Shown here: positions 7,422-14,819 of the stretch, piece by piece
How positions within the stretch are numbered: position 1 is the first letter of the stretch
Layout of the letters: each line of letters begins with the position of its first letter
Assembly (NCBI RefSeq): GCF_024400535.1
Contig: NZ_CP038800.1
Location: 1-64,000, forward strand
Direction: 5' to 3'
DNA from: Treponema denticola
GTDB taxonomy: Bacteria > Spirochaetota > Spirochaetia > Treponematales > Treponemataceae
DNA: 64,000 bases
Made by a program: the position numbers and the translations under genes
The notes under the pieces: generated by a model
Databases searched by the model: none
The model's input: the letters and a program-made list of their open reading frames with translations, nothing else
What the model was told of the DNA's origin: nothing

Positions 7422-8630
7422 TTAGGCTCCGTATTCAAGCAAAAAGTCGATTATGTTTTTGTGGATAATTCCGTCTTGACTAAAATCCATAGAATCCAAG
7501 GAAAGTACATATTTAGGAAAATTATCCTTGATTGTCTTATAAACTCCGAATTCCCTTTCCCTTGTGGATTCATCTCCCATTTTATAAGCAACTTGATAAT
7601 AAGAAATATCGTTTTCCCTTTTTGCTATAAAGTCGATTTCTTTGTCTTTTACCTTGCCTATTGTAACCTCATAACCTCTGGAACGAAGTTCGATATAAAC
7701 AATATTTTCAAGCACTCTTTCGATGTCTTTTATATTGGAAAATCCTCGTGCCTGCCTAAACCCATGATCCGTCAAATAGTATTTTTCATCGATTTTAAGT
7801 ACCTTTTTTCCCGCAGTATCGTAGCGTGGAACCTTTTTTATGATAAAAGCTTTACTGCAATAATCCAAATAATTAAGCACCGTATCTGCCGAAACATTTC
7901 TATTTTCATTTTTAAAATAATTTTTTATACTGTTTGCAGAAAAGGTGTGTCCTATGTTTTCCATAGCATAATCTAAAATACGGTTAAAAATATCCACATC
8001 CCTTATATTATTGTACTGTAAAACATCTTTAACCAAAACGGTATTATAAACATCATTTAAGTATTTAAAAGACGGGATTTCCTCCAAATTAAAATACTTC
8101 AAAAAAGGCATCCCGCCTGTTTTAACAAAGGCGAAAAACAAATCTTCCCTAGAAAGCGGCTTACCGTCAAAGCATTTTATAAATTCCCCAAAACTAAAAG
8201 GTTGAATTTCAAATTCCACATATCTTCCGGCCAGTAGACTTGAAAGGTCTCCTGAAAGCAAGCCGGAATTTGAGCCTGTAAGATAAATATCGCAATCCAA
8301 ATCAACCCGTAATCCGTTTATAACCTGCTCCCAATTTTCTACAAACTGTATTTCATCAAAGAAAAAATATATTCTTCCGGTTAAGTCTTTGATCAATGGC
8401 TTGAGGTATTCTATCAAGACTTCGGCCTTATTTACCGTAAAAAGCTCTATGGATTCAAAATTAAGATAAATTTTATTTTTATCGGGTATATGGCTAAAAA
8501 CCTCATCTTTTATGAGCAGTAAAATAGTTGATTTTCCAACCCGTCTCATACCGGATAGTACCTTAATAATGGGCTTATCGATAAACTGCCGGATTTTTTC
8601 CATATAGCGTGATCTTACAATATAGCTCAT
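7422..8630 (-). CDS. AAA_14/DUF4143 ATPase
   Basis: A 402-residue protein of the common DUF4143 group: an N-terminal P-loop ATPase with Walker A GMRRVGKSTILL near residue 26-37 and a Walker B-like YFFFDEIQFVENWEQ near 90, the TGSNSGLLSGDLSSLLAGRYVEFE segment with its arginine finger region, and a C-terminal DUF4143 domain ending in a restriction-enzyme-like fold hint (IELRSRGYEVTIGKVKDKEIDFIA, matching an E-x-D-F type active site). An AGAGGTAACGGA sequence precedes the ATG. These proteins are frequent in accessory regions and their role is not established. The promoter region holds four palindromes at 40-bp spacing. It converges tightly on tbpC. Confidence 0.9.
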   Translation of the reverse strand: MSYIVRSRYMEKIRQFIDKPIIKVLSGMRRVGKSTILLLIKDEVFSHIPDKNKIYLNFESIELFTVNKAEVLIEYLKPLIKDLTGRIYFFFDEIQFVENWEQVINGLRVDLDCDIYLTGSNSGLLSGDLSSLLAGRYVEFEIQPFSFGEFIKCFDGKPLSREDLFFAFVKTGGMPFLKYFNLEEIPSFKYLNDVYNTVLVKDVLQYNNIRDVDIFNRILDYAMENIGHTFSANSIKNYFKNENRNVSADTVLNYLDYCSKAFIIKKVPRYDTAGKKVLKIDEKYYLTDHGFRQARGFSNIKDIERVLENIVYIELRSRGYEVTIGKVKDKEIDFIAKRENDISYYQVAYKMGDESTREREFGVYKTIKDNFPKYVLSLDSMDFSQDGIIHKNIIDFLLEYGA

Positions 8631-8647
8631 TCCGTTACCTCTTCTAA

Positions 8648-8783
8648 TTCGATTATAGTCGAAATATAAGATAAAATCAAGAAAAATTTCGATTATAATC
8701 GATAAAATGAGTATTTTCTATTATAATTTCGATTATAGTCGAAAGATGTAGGTGCTTTTGCTGTAGTTTCTATTATAATCGAA
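8648..8783. repeat. Four 16-bp palindromes at exact 40-bp period
   Basis: TTCGATTATAGTCGAA occurs at 8648-8663; TTCGATTATAATCGAT at 8688-8703; TTCGATTATAGTCGAA at 8728-8743; TTCTATTATAATCGAA at 8768-8783. Starts are exactly 40 bases apart, and the 24-base spacers differ. A partial fifth copy, TTCTATTATAAT, lies at 8716-8727. The array fills the gap between the fic stop and the DUF4143 start, in the promoter region of the latter. It most resembles an operator array for a dimeric DNA-binding protein. Confidence 0.85.
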
Positions 8784-8784
8784 A

Positions 8785-9843
8785 TTATAGGACGGCTTTA
8801 TTCCTTATATATTTTGAAGATCGGCCGCTGCCGATAATTTTGATAAACCCTTCCTTTAGCATAGAGCCTAAGACGGCCTCAACAGTTGTGGGGCTAATAT
8901 CGGGATGAATTTTGCATATTTCAGATTTTGAAATTGGGGTAAGGCTGTTTAAAACACAGGCTTCAACTCTAGCCGTTTTTGTAACTTTTTTTCCGTGCAG
9001 AACGGCAAACCGCTTATCAAGTTCTTTATAACATCGATAAAGGGTGGACAAAAAGTTTTCGATAAAAGGGATATAGTCATTTTTATTTTCATGCCAATAA
9101 TGTGAAGATTTTTTTAGAGAATCATAATAGTACGATTTATAATTATTTATCTGCTCCTCAAAAGAAACATATTTACCCGTATCATATCCGTTTTTATATA
9201 ACAAAAGCAAGGATAATAACCTTGACATTCTTCCGTTTCCGTCTTTAAAAGGGTGAATGCATAAAAAATCGAGAATGACACATGGTATCAATAATAACTG
9301 ATTAATACCGCTGTCATCCCGTACAGAAAGATAAGCAAGCTCCAATTGTTCCATTGCCATAGGTGTTTCTTCAGCAGATATAGGCTGAAATCTGATTTTC
9401 CTATTGCCCTCTGTATCTACTTCAATTATAGAATTATTAGAAGTTTTAAACCGGCCGCCGTATTCATATCCGGCCGAAGACATTAAAATTTTATGAAGAG
9501 CCAAAATATCTTTAACCGTAAAATCAATATTTTCATAGGCTGAATGAATAGCAGCAAGAGAATCTCTATAACCTGCAATTTCGGCCTCATCATGATTAAG
9601 AGGAGCACTGTTGTGATTTACAATAGCATTTATTCTTTCATCGCTTGTAACAATACCTTCGATTGCATTTGAGCTTTTGATAGATTGAATTCTTGCAACT
9701 ACTTCAAGTTCCGTAAAAACTTTTACATAATCTTGTTTTCTGTGTTTTGCCTCATTTTTAAGGTCTGCAATTCCTGAAGAAATATTCAAAAGCCCTGCAG
9801 GAAGCAAAGCATTTTTTAAAAAAGAATAATCGAATTTTCTCAT
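8785..9843 (-). CDS. Fic/DOC family protein with C-terminal winged-helix region
   Basis: Fic proteins usually transfer AMP (or another nucleotide part) to hydroxyl groups of target proteins. Start set at 9843 (MRKFDYSFLK), which has AAAGGCGG just upstream; a longer start at 9873 would begin inside the operator repeats. The 352-residue protein shows an N-terminal Fic_N-type region with SSNAIEGIVTSDERI (the S/TxxxE/D motif usually inhibitory, near residue 56), the catalytic motif HPFKDGNGRMSR near residue 200-211, fully intact, and a C-terminal winged-helix-like stretch (LNSLTPISKSEICKIHPDISPTTVEAVLGSML). The layout is that of self-regulated Fic proteins with DNA-binding tails. No clear antitoxin gene is adjacent. 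Confidence 0.93.
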   Translation of the reverse strand: MRKFDYSFLKNALLPAGLLNISSGIADLKNEAKHRKQDYVKVFTELEVVARIQSIKSSNAIEGIVTSDERINAIVNHNSAPLNHDEAEIAGYRDSLAAIHSAYENIDFTVKDILALHKILMSSAGYEYGGRFKTSNNSIIEVDTEGNRKIRFQPISAEETPMAMEQLELAYLSVRDDSGINQLLLIPCVILDFLCIHPFKDGNGRMSRLLSLLLLYKNGYDTGKYVSFEEQINNYKSYYYDSLKKSSHYWHENKNDYIPFIENFLSTLYRCYKELDKRFAVLHGKKVTKTARVEACVLNSLTPISKSEICKIHPDISPTTVEAVLGSMLKEGFIKIIGSGRSSKYIRNKAVL

Positions 9844-9872
9844 AAGCCGCCTTTCTACATAAAAATTATACA

Positions 9873-9930
9873 TTTATATGCAGAAAAGTCAAGTCTTTCT
9901 GCATATAAATCAAGCACTTATATGCAGAAA
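9873..9930. promoter_or_regulatory. Triple operator-like repeat upstream of fic
   Basis: TTTATATGCAGAAA occurs at 9873-9886, its exact inverted copy TTTCTGCATATAAA at 9896-9909, and a third copy, TTATATGCAGAAA, at 9918-9930. All three lie within 90 bases upstream of the chosen fic start, on the side where its promoter must be. The winged-helix tail of the Fic protein is a natural candidate binder, but this is inference. Confidence 0.65.
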
Positions 9931-9944
9931 CTATATGGAGGGCT

Positions 9945-11153
9945 TTATTTTAAGCCGCCTAAATTCAAATATTTTAGAACAGCGGCCAGCACAGCAGAGG
10001 TTCCTTTATAAAATAAACTTTCATCCATATCAAATTTATCTGAGTGATGAGGATAAATACTACCGTCCTTCTGTATTATAGGATTGGACAAGACAAAAAA
10101 TGTACCCGGAGCTTTTTGCAAAAAATATGCCATATCTTCACCGGCCATTGTAGGCACCGAAATTTCGTGAATAGAATCTTCTCCCAAGATTTCTTTTGTA
10201 CTTTCAATAAAAAACTCCGTAAAATCTTCATTATTTATCAAAACAGGATATCTAAAATCATAGACCGTTTTTGCTTCTGCCCTGTATGATTTTGAAATAC
10301 CAGAAGCAATCTCTTCAATTCTTTTTGCTATAAAATTCCGTTCATTCTCATCTGTAACACGTACTGTTCCTTCAATAAAAACTTCATCGGGTATGATATT
10401 AAAAGCGGATCCGCCATGTATCTGCCCTACGGAAATTAAGGCGCGAGAAGTTGGGGGAAGCTCACGGCTTATAATTTTTTGCAGACCGGAAACTATTTCA
10501 CAAGCTATAGGAACAGGATCTACCGAAAGATGCGGATAAGCCCCATGAGCACCATATCCCGTTACGATAATCTTGAATTTATCGGCAGCGGCAAAAAAAG
10601 GCCCTTTACATGCACCTATCTTTCCCTTTTCAACACCAGGATAAATATAGCCTGCGTGAAGGCCTATTACGGCATCAACCTTTGGATTTTCCATACAGCC
10701 TTCTTCAATCATGGGGAGGGCTCCTCCGGGATACTCCTCTCCCGGTTGAAAAAGAATTTTTACACAGCCTTTAAATTCCGATGACAGTTCCTTAAGCACC
10801 ATACAGGCTCCAAGAGCCATAGCCATGTGGCCGTCATGACCGCAGGCATGCATACAGCCATCATGCTTTGATGCAAAACTTAGTCCCGTATTTTCTTTTA
10901 TGGGTAAAGCATCCATATCGGCTCTAATTGCTATACATTTGCCCTTTTCTTTTCCCTCAATGAGGGCAACAATAGCATTCCCGTTAACAAGTTTATGATA
11001 CGGAATTTGCATAACATCAAGCTGCTTACAAACATAGTCCACAGTTTTTGGAAGGGATAATTCCAATTCGGGAATCTGATGCAGGTCCCTCCTAATTTGA
11101 ATAATCTTAGCCTCTTTTTGTTTAACCAAATTAACAAGATTTTCTTTAGTCAA
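9945..11153 (-). CDS. M20 family amidohydrolase (hippurate/N-acyl-amino-acid hydrolase type)
   Basis: A 402-residue cytoplasmic metal-dependent hydrolase of the M20D group, which removes acyl groups from N-acyl amino acids or similar amides. Metal-ligand motifs are visible: IRADMDALPI near residue 78-87, HACGHDGHMAMALG near 100, GEEYPGGALPMIEEG near 135, GLHAGYIYPG near 160, and a C-terminal MAGEDMAYF segment with the last ligand region. The start is a TTG at 11153 with GGAGG at 11162-11166; no better ATG was seen. It is a single gene between fic and vapBC. The exact substrate cannot be told. Confidence 0.92.
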   Translation of the reverse strand: MTKENLVNLVKQKEAKIIQIRRDLHQIPELELSLPKTVDYVCKQLDVMQIPYHKLVNGNAIVALIEGKEKGKCIAIRADMDALPIKENTGLSFASKHDGCMHACGHDGHMAMALGACMVLKELSSEFKGCVKILFQPGEEYPGGALPMIEEGCMENPKVDAVIGLHAGYIYPGVEKGKIGACKGPFFAAADKFKIIVTGYGAHGAYPHLSVDPVPIACEIVSGLQKIISRELPPTSRALISVGQIHGGSAFNIIPDEVFIEGTVRVTDENERNFIAKRIEEIASGISKSYRAEAKTVYDFRYPVLINNEDFTEFFIESTKEILGEDSIHEISVPTMAGEDMAYFLQKAPGTFFVLSNPIIQKDGSIYPHHSDKFDMDESLFYKGTSAVLAAVLKYLNLGGLK

Positions 11154-11270
11154 ATTATTGCCTCCTTAATAATTGTATGAACAATATATTATCGCACCGA
11201 TTAAATAGATTGTCAATGCTTAATTTACATGTTCTCAATAATTTAATTTGTAGGAATAAGCGAGTAAACC

Positions 11271-11666
11271 TTATTTCCAATCTTCTATGGTTAAGGTTTT
11301 TATACGGCAGAATTCTTTTGTATTATCGGTAACGAGAATTAGATTTTTAGCTAGAGCCTGTGCCGCTATCAACATATCATAGGCTCCGATAATTTTCCCT
11401 TCATTTTTTAGGCTGGTCCTTATTTTCCCGAATTCTTCGGCATCTCTATCATCAAAATTTAAAACAGAAAAAGGTGTTAAAAATTTTATTAATGCTATTC
11501 TATTTCTTTCCATATATTTACTATTGTATACGCCGAACTGTAACTCTGCCACAGTAATACTTGAAATGTAAATTCCTAAGTGTTTATTCTTTTTGATTTT
11601 TTGAAGTACATTAGGACTTTTTTTAATTTTAAGAAATATACAGATATTTGTATCCAATAGGTACAT
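11271..11666 (-). CDS. vapC: VapC-type PIN-domain toxin
   Basis: A 131-residue PIN-domain ribonuclease, the toxin half of a type II toxin-antitoxin pair. Acidic catalytic residues are visible: Asp5 in MYLLDTNICIF, Glu41 in SSITVAELQFG, Asp98-99 region in IGAYDMLIAAQAL and the final Asp in LILVTDNTKEF. It starts one base within the vapB stop (TGATG-like overlap), so it is translationally coupled to its antitoxin. Length and motifs are those of intact, probably active VapC toxins. Confidence 0.93.
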   Translation of the reverse strand: MYLLDTNICIFLKIKKSPNVLQKIKKNKHLGIYISSITVAELQFGVYNSKYMERNRIALIKFLTPFSVLNFDDRDAEEFGKIRTSLKNEGKIIGAYDMLIAAQALAKNLILVTDNTKEFCRIKTLTIEDWK

Positions 11667-11896
11667 TATAAACCTTTCCGATTCTGTAATTCAGGCTGGG
11701 TTCTTCCTTCCTCCATAAAATCGTCGGTAAAACCGTTTAAGCCTTCTAAAAATGTTTCCCATTCCTTGTTTTTGGGGAATAAAATAACGGACTCTCCGGC
11801 TCTGCGGATAAAAACCTCGGTTCCCGAAAAATTATATTTTTTAGGCAGCCTAACTGCTTGACTCCTGCCGTTTTGGAATAATTTTGCCGTTTCCAT
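11666..11896 (-). CDS. vapB: VapB-type antitoxin, AbrB/SpoVT fold
   Basis: A 76-residue antitoxin with an N-terminal swapped-hairpin AbrB domain (AKLFQNGRSQAVRLPKKYNF and EVFIRRAGESVILFPK, residues 4-43), the common signature of VapB, then an acidic/aromatic tail (ETFLEGLNGFTDDFMEEG) expected to wrap the toxin. AAGGGGG precedes the ATG. It is encoded before vapC, as usual, and should repress its own promoter by binding the direct repeats at 11916-11939. Confidence 0.93.
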   Translation of the reverse strand: METAKLFQNGRSQAVRLPKKYNFSGTEVFIRRAGESVILFPKNKEWETFLEGLNGFTDDFMEEGRTQPELQNRKGL

Positions 11897-11915
11897 ACTA
11901 CACCCCCTTAAAATA

Positions 11916-11939
11916 AGTATATATCATAGTATATATTAT
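11916..11939. promoter_or_regulatory. Tandem 12-bp repeat, likely vapBC operator
   Basis: AGTATATATCAT (11916-11927) is followed directly by AGTATATATTAT (11928-11939), differing in one base. It lies 20 bases upstream of the vapB start, in the expected promoter position, and vapBC operons are generally autoregulated. Confidence 0.55.
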
Positions 11940-11966
11940 GTCAAGAAAAACATAATAGAAATTTAG

Positions 11967-12195
11967 GTAGATTATGAACGGCTTGAAACTCCCGAATTCT
12001 TAAACTTAAAACAAAAGGCGGAACAATATGCATATTCAGGAGGTTACAAAATTTTCGGATAGGACTCTTGTATTCGACAATGCACACATAGTACAAGACG
12101 GGAACCACGAAACTCTTATAAACCAAGAAGGCAAGTACAAGGAGCTTTATAGCTTGCAGGCTAAGTATTATACGGATGAGGTCAATAGTCAATGA
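11967..12195 (+). pseudogene. Remnant of an ABC transporter gene with large internal deletion
   Basis: Two fragments in different frames are recognisable. From about 11970 the frame reads DYERLETPEFLNLKQKAEQ, like the cytoplasmic loop of an ABC exporter membrane domain. From about 12052, in another frame, it reads FSDRTLVFDNAHIVQDGNHE and continues to LINQEGKYKELYSLQAKYY before a TGA at 12193-12195; this is the typical end of an ABC exporter ATPase domain, after the H-loop. The Walker motifs and most of both domains between them are gone. An in-frame ATG at 12028 exists, but a 55-residue product would lack any catalytic motif. This is a decayed gene between two toxin-antitoxin modules. Confidence 0.75.
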
Positions 12196-12230
12196 TAAAA
12201 AATATTCTTTAGGCAGTCTCACTGTCCGAC

Positions 12231-12509
12231 TTAATTTTTAAATAAATCTGAATGACTGCCTATCCTATATAGGATTAACTCAAGTGTGTCTCCTTTAACC
12301 TTATATAAAAGCAGAAAATCAGCTGTTACATGACATTCCCGATAGCCTTTATAATTGCCTGTCAACTGATGATCTCTTTTTTCACGAGGTAAAGGCTCTT
12401 GCTTTTGCAGAATAGCGATTACATTAAATAATTCTTTAATATTTGACTTGCGTTTAATAGCTAATTTATAATCTTTTTTAAATTGTGTTGTATATACCAG
12501 CTTAAGCAT
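12231..12509 (-). CDS. yafQ: YafQ/RelE-family mRNA interferase toxin
   Basis: A 92-residue RelE-superfamily toxin of the YafQ branch, which cleaves mRNA on the ribosome. Family features: MLKLVYTTQFKKDYKLA start, PLPREKRDHQLTGNYKGYRECHV in the middle (conserved H and the GYRECHV strand), and FLLLYKVKGDTLELILYRIGSHSDLF with the C-terminal His and Phe positions typical for YafQ. It overlaps the antitoxin gene by eight bases. It appears intact. Confidence 0.92.
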   Translation of the reverse strand: MLKLVYTTQFKKDYKLAIKRKSNIKELFNVIAILQKQEPLPREKRDHQLTGNYKGYRECHVTADFLLLYKVKGDTLELILYRIGSHSDLFKN

Positions 12510-12768
12510 CTAAAGATTCCCTTAATGCTTCAATAGTTGAAAAAGGGCCATGAAGTTCTTTTCCTTTTTCTGCAAGTTCTAATGTTTTTATAGTTATGTT
12601 GTTCGGATCCTCAATTTTTATATCAAAAGGAATTTTTTGCTCTCTAACAACCGCTTTAGCAAAAAGAGTTATAGCTGTAGATACGGGTATACCAAATGCT
12701 TTACAAATCTCAGTAAAATCTTTTTTTAGCTGAGTATCCATATGGACGCTAAATTCAGATTGAGTCAT
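12502..12768 (-). CDS. dinJ: DinJ/RelB-family antitoxin
   Basis: An 88-residue antitoxin with the DinJ/RelB N-terminal ribbon-helix-helix (FSVHMDTQLKKDFTEICKAFGIPVSTAITLFAKAVVREQKIPFDI, about residues 5-52). It is encoded upstream of and overlapping the yafQ toxin gene. GGAGGT lies at about 12775-12780, 7 bases before the ATG. The 18-bp palindrome upstream is the likely self-regulatory site. Confidence 0.93.
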   Translation of the reverse strand: MTQSEFSVHMDTQLKKDFTEICKAFGIPVSTAITLFAKAVVREQKIPFDIKIEDPNNITIKTLELAEKGKELHGPFSTIEALRESLDA

Positions 12769-12790
12769 TTTGATACCTCCTTAATACTAA

Positions 12791-12808
12791 ATTATATAAT
12801 TATATAAT
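12791..12808. promoter_or_regulatory. 18-bp palindrome, probable dinJ-yafQ operator
   Basis: ATTATATAATTATATAAT is a perfect palindrome 23 bases upstream of the dinJ start. It also contains TATAAT-like -10 sequences, so a bound ribbon-helix-helix antitoxin would block the promoter. The AT richness of the region lowers certainty. Confidence 0.5.
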
Positions 12809-12822
12809 ATTTTTTTCAAGAT

Positions 12823-12971
12823 ATGTATAAGACTCTTATTCGTGCGGAGGGTTTAATACCCCGACGCTTGCGTCGTAACGAAGGGTATTAAAGCCGACTG
12901 CAACCACCTTATGAGAACACATACCCCGATGCTCTGCGTCGGGGTTGTTGATTGCAAAAAGTCTTATACAT
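12823..12971. repeat. MITE-like element with 12-bp terminal inverted repeats
   Basis: ATGTATAAGACT (12823-12834) and its exact inverse AGTCTTATACAT (12960-12971) bound a 149-bp, non-coding, GC-richer segment. Inside are GGTTTAATACCC (12850-12861) against GGGTATTAAAGCC (12883-12895), a perfect small hairpin CGACGCTTGCGTCG (12862-12875), and ACCCCGA/TCGGGGT arms around 12922-12945. The nested layout fits a miniature inverted-repeat element or another dispersed structured repeat. No transposase reading frame lies within it. Confidence 0.6.
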
Positions 12972-12983
12972 CATCGTAAAAAT

Positions 12984-14573
12984 TTACAATTTATAAACCC
13001 CGTCTAATTTTTCTTTTATTTGCGGGTCAAAGTTATGACTTATCATTATCACGGTTAAATCGGGATTTTCTATCAACCTCTTTTCAATCTCCAAAGCGTT
13101 TTCTTTATCGAGAGAAGAAGTGCCTTCGTCGATTAAAAGAATTTTTCTGCCGTGAATGAGTGCACGGGCTATTGCTATACGCTGTCTTTGCCCGCCCGAA
13201 AAGTTTTTACCGTTTTCTTCGGCAAGAGTATCCAAACCATTTCCGCATGAAGCGATAACATCTTCAAGTGCCGAATTCTTTAAAGCAGCGTTTATTTCTT
13301 CTTCCGTAAATTTACCGCCCAAACAAATATTTTCTTTTACCGTATCGTTAAAGATATAAACATTTTGATCAATGTACGCTACATTTTCCCTTAAGAGTTC
13401 TTTGTTCAATAAAGATATATCTTCCCCGTCATAAGCAATGCTGCCCTTAAAATTTTCAAACATTCCTGCCAAAAGTTTAAACATCGTAGTTTTACCGCTT
13501 CCGGATTCTCCGATAATTCCGTATTTTTTGCCTAACTCAAAATGCATATTCAAATTCGATAAAATATTTTTTTGCTCATTATATGCGAAAGAAAGGTCCT
13601 TTAATTCTATTTCTTTTTTAAAGGACGGAGCTTTAAGTTCCTTTGAACTTTCGATACTAAGACTTTCAAGTTTATTAAATATAATTTTTACAGATTTTAT
13701 TTTTACTATAAGGCCGGTAAGATCGGACAAGGCCTTTGAAAGTTGAGAAGCAATTTTTCCGGTAGCCATAATTGCACCTAAAGCAATAACTTGCCTTATC
13801 GCCAAAAAACCGGTAAAACCTAAAATCAAAGTTTCAAATACGGAACCGAAAAGGGCTATCACAATTCCCGAAATAAGATATTTACCCGTCAAGCTGATGA
13901 CTTTTCCGCCTCTTTTTACGGAAAGGTCATGGACGGTGTCTTTAATTATTTTTCTTTTATTAAAACAAAAGAGAACATCAAAGCCCGATAAAACATCTTT
14001 TATTTTAGAAATAAAATTTTGCATTTCCATACTTAAATCCATTGTTCCCTTTTCGATTGATTTTTCAAAAATTTTGGGAATAAATAAAAGCAGCAGTCCC
14101 GAAAAAAGAGCAAAAAGAGCAAGCATCCAATGAATAAAAAACAAGGCAGCGAAGGCTGTAAGCAATGTAGAGAAATGAAGCACCAAATAAAATATAGAAA
14201 CCAAACCGTTTACCTCTATTGTCTTCATGTCGTTTTCAAGCCAAGAAAGATAGACGGCAGAATTTTCTTTATGATAGCCTGCGTATGAACAGCACATAAT
14301 TTTTTCGGCGATATCGGTTCTTATTCCGGTAAGAATTTTTTGCACCGTCTTGGCTCTGAACATTTCAAACACATAATTTGTAAAATATGTAAGACACCAG
14401 CCTGCCAGCATTATGCCGACATATTTTAAAAACAAATCAAGGTTAAGTTCTATTAGAGCATTTAAGGCATACATACCGAGATAAGCCATTCCGATATGTA
14501 AGGCTGTATTAATAAATCCCAAGAACCAGACTAAAATATTTTCGGGTAAATATTTAATAATATATTTTTTCAT
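12984..14573 (-). CDS. ABC transporter, fused membrane and ATPase domains
   Basis: A half-exporter likely working as a homodimer in the inner membrane. Start set at 14573 (MKKYIIKYLPENILVWFLGF), with GGAGG at 14580-14584; the longer frame upstream lacks a signal. The 529 residues hold about six membrane segments (residues 1-300) and an ATPase with Walker A GESGSGKTT, signature NFSGGQRQRIAIARAL, Walker B ILLIDEGTSSLD and H-loop MISHN. The substrate is unknown; no accessory gene indicates one. The neighbouring ABC remnant at 11967-12195 is on the other strand and is a different gene. Confidence 0.9.
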   Translation of the reverse strand: MKKYIIKYLPENILVWFLGFINTALHIGMAYLGMYALNALIELNLDLFLKYVGIMLAGWCLTYFTNYVFEMFRAKTVQKILTGIRTDIAEKIMCCSYAGYHKENSAVYLSWLENDMKTIEVNGLVSIFYLVLHFSTLLTAFAALFFIHWMLALFALFSGLLLLFIPKIFEKSIEKGTMDLSMEMQNFISKIKDVLSGFDVLFCFNKRKIIKDTVHDLSVKRGGKVISLTGKYLISGIVIALFGSVFETLILGFTGFLAIRQVIALGAIMATGKIASQLSKALSDLTGLIVKIKSVKIIFNKLESLSIESSKELKAPSFKKEIELKDLSFAYNEQKNILSNLNMHFELGKKYGIIGESGSGKTTMFKLLAGMFENFKGSIAYDGEDISLLNKELLRENVAYIDQNVYIFNDTVKENICLGGKFTEEEINAALKNSALEDVIASCGNGLDTLAEENGKNFSGGQRQRIAIARALIHGRKILLIDEGTSSLDKENALEIEKRLIENPDLTVIMISHNFDPQIKEKLDGVYKL

Positions 14574-14763
14574 TTTTTTCCTCCAAATTATCAGAATTGA
14601 ATGTTTACAAGCCTGTAATTTCAATTTATGGTATTACAAAACAAAAGTCAAGCTAAATTTTGAAATATTTAATAAAATATTTGAAAATTCTTATATTTTT
14701 AGCTAAAATTATTATATTTTTTAATTTTTAATATAGATATTTTAATATTTTTGATGAATTCTC

Positions 14764-14792
14764 TTGACACCAGAAAGAATTTTTATTATCAT
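14764..14792 (+). promoter_or_regulatory. Sigma-70-type promoter for the DUF2089 gene
   Basis: TTGACA at 14764-14769 and TATCAT at 14787-14792 have a 17-base spacer. A start of transcription near 14799 agrees with translation beginning at 14820, not at the ATGs further upstream. Confidence 0.6.
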
Positions 14793-14819
14793 AGAATTAA
14801 AGTTTTTATGGGGGATAGC

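Noticed and set aside
7422-7976. 171-codon plus-strand frame inside the DUF4143 gene
   Set aside because: Shadow frame in A/T-rich sequence; the minus-strand gene has full motifs.
8648-8783. Possible small CRISPR array because of regular repeats and unique spacers
   Set aside because: The repeat unit is only 16 bases and the spacers 24, repeats are full palindromes with substitutions, and no cas gene is near. An operator array fits better.
11941-12222. 93-codon open frame on the minus strand with hydrophobic residues
   Set aside because: The other strand carries clear ABC transporter fragments, so this is the antisense of a pseudogene.
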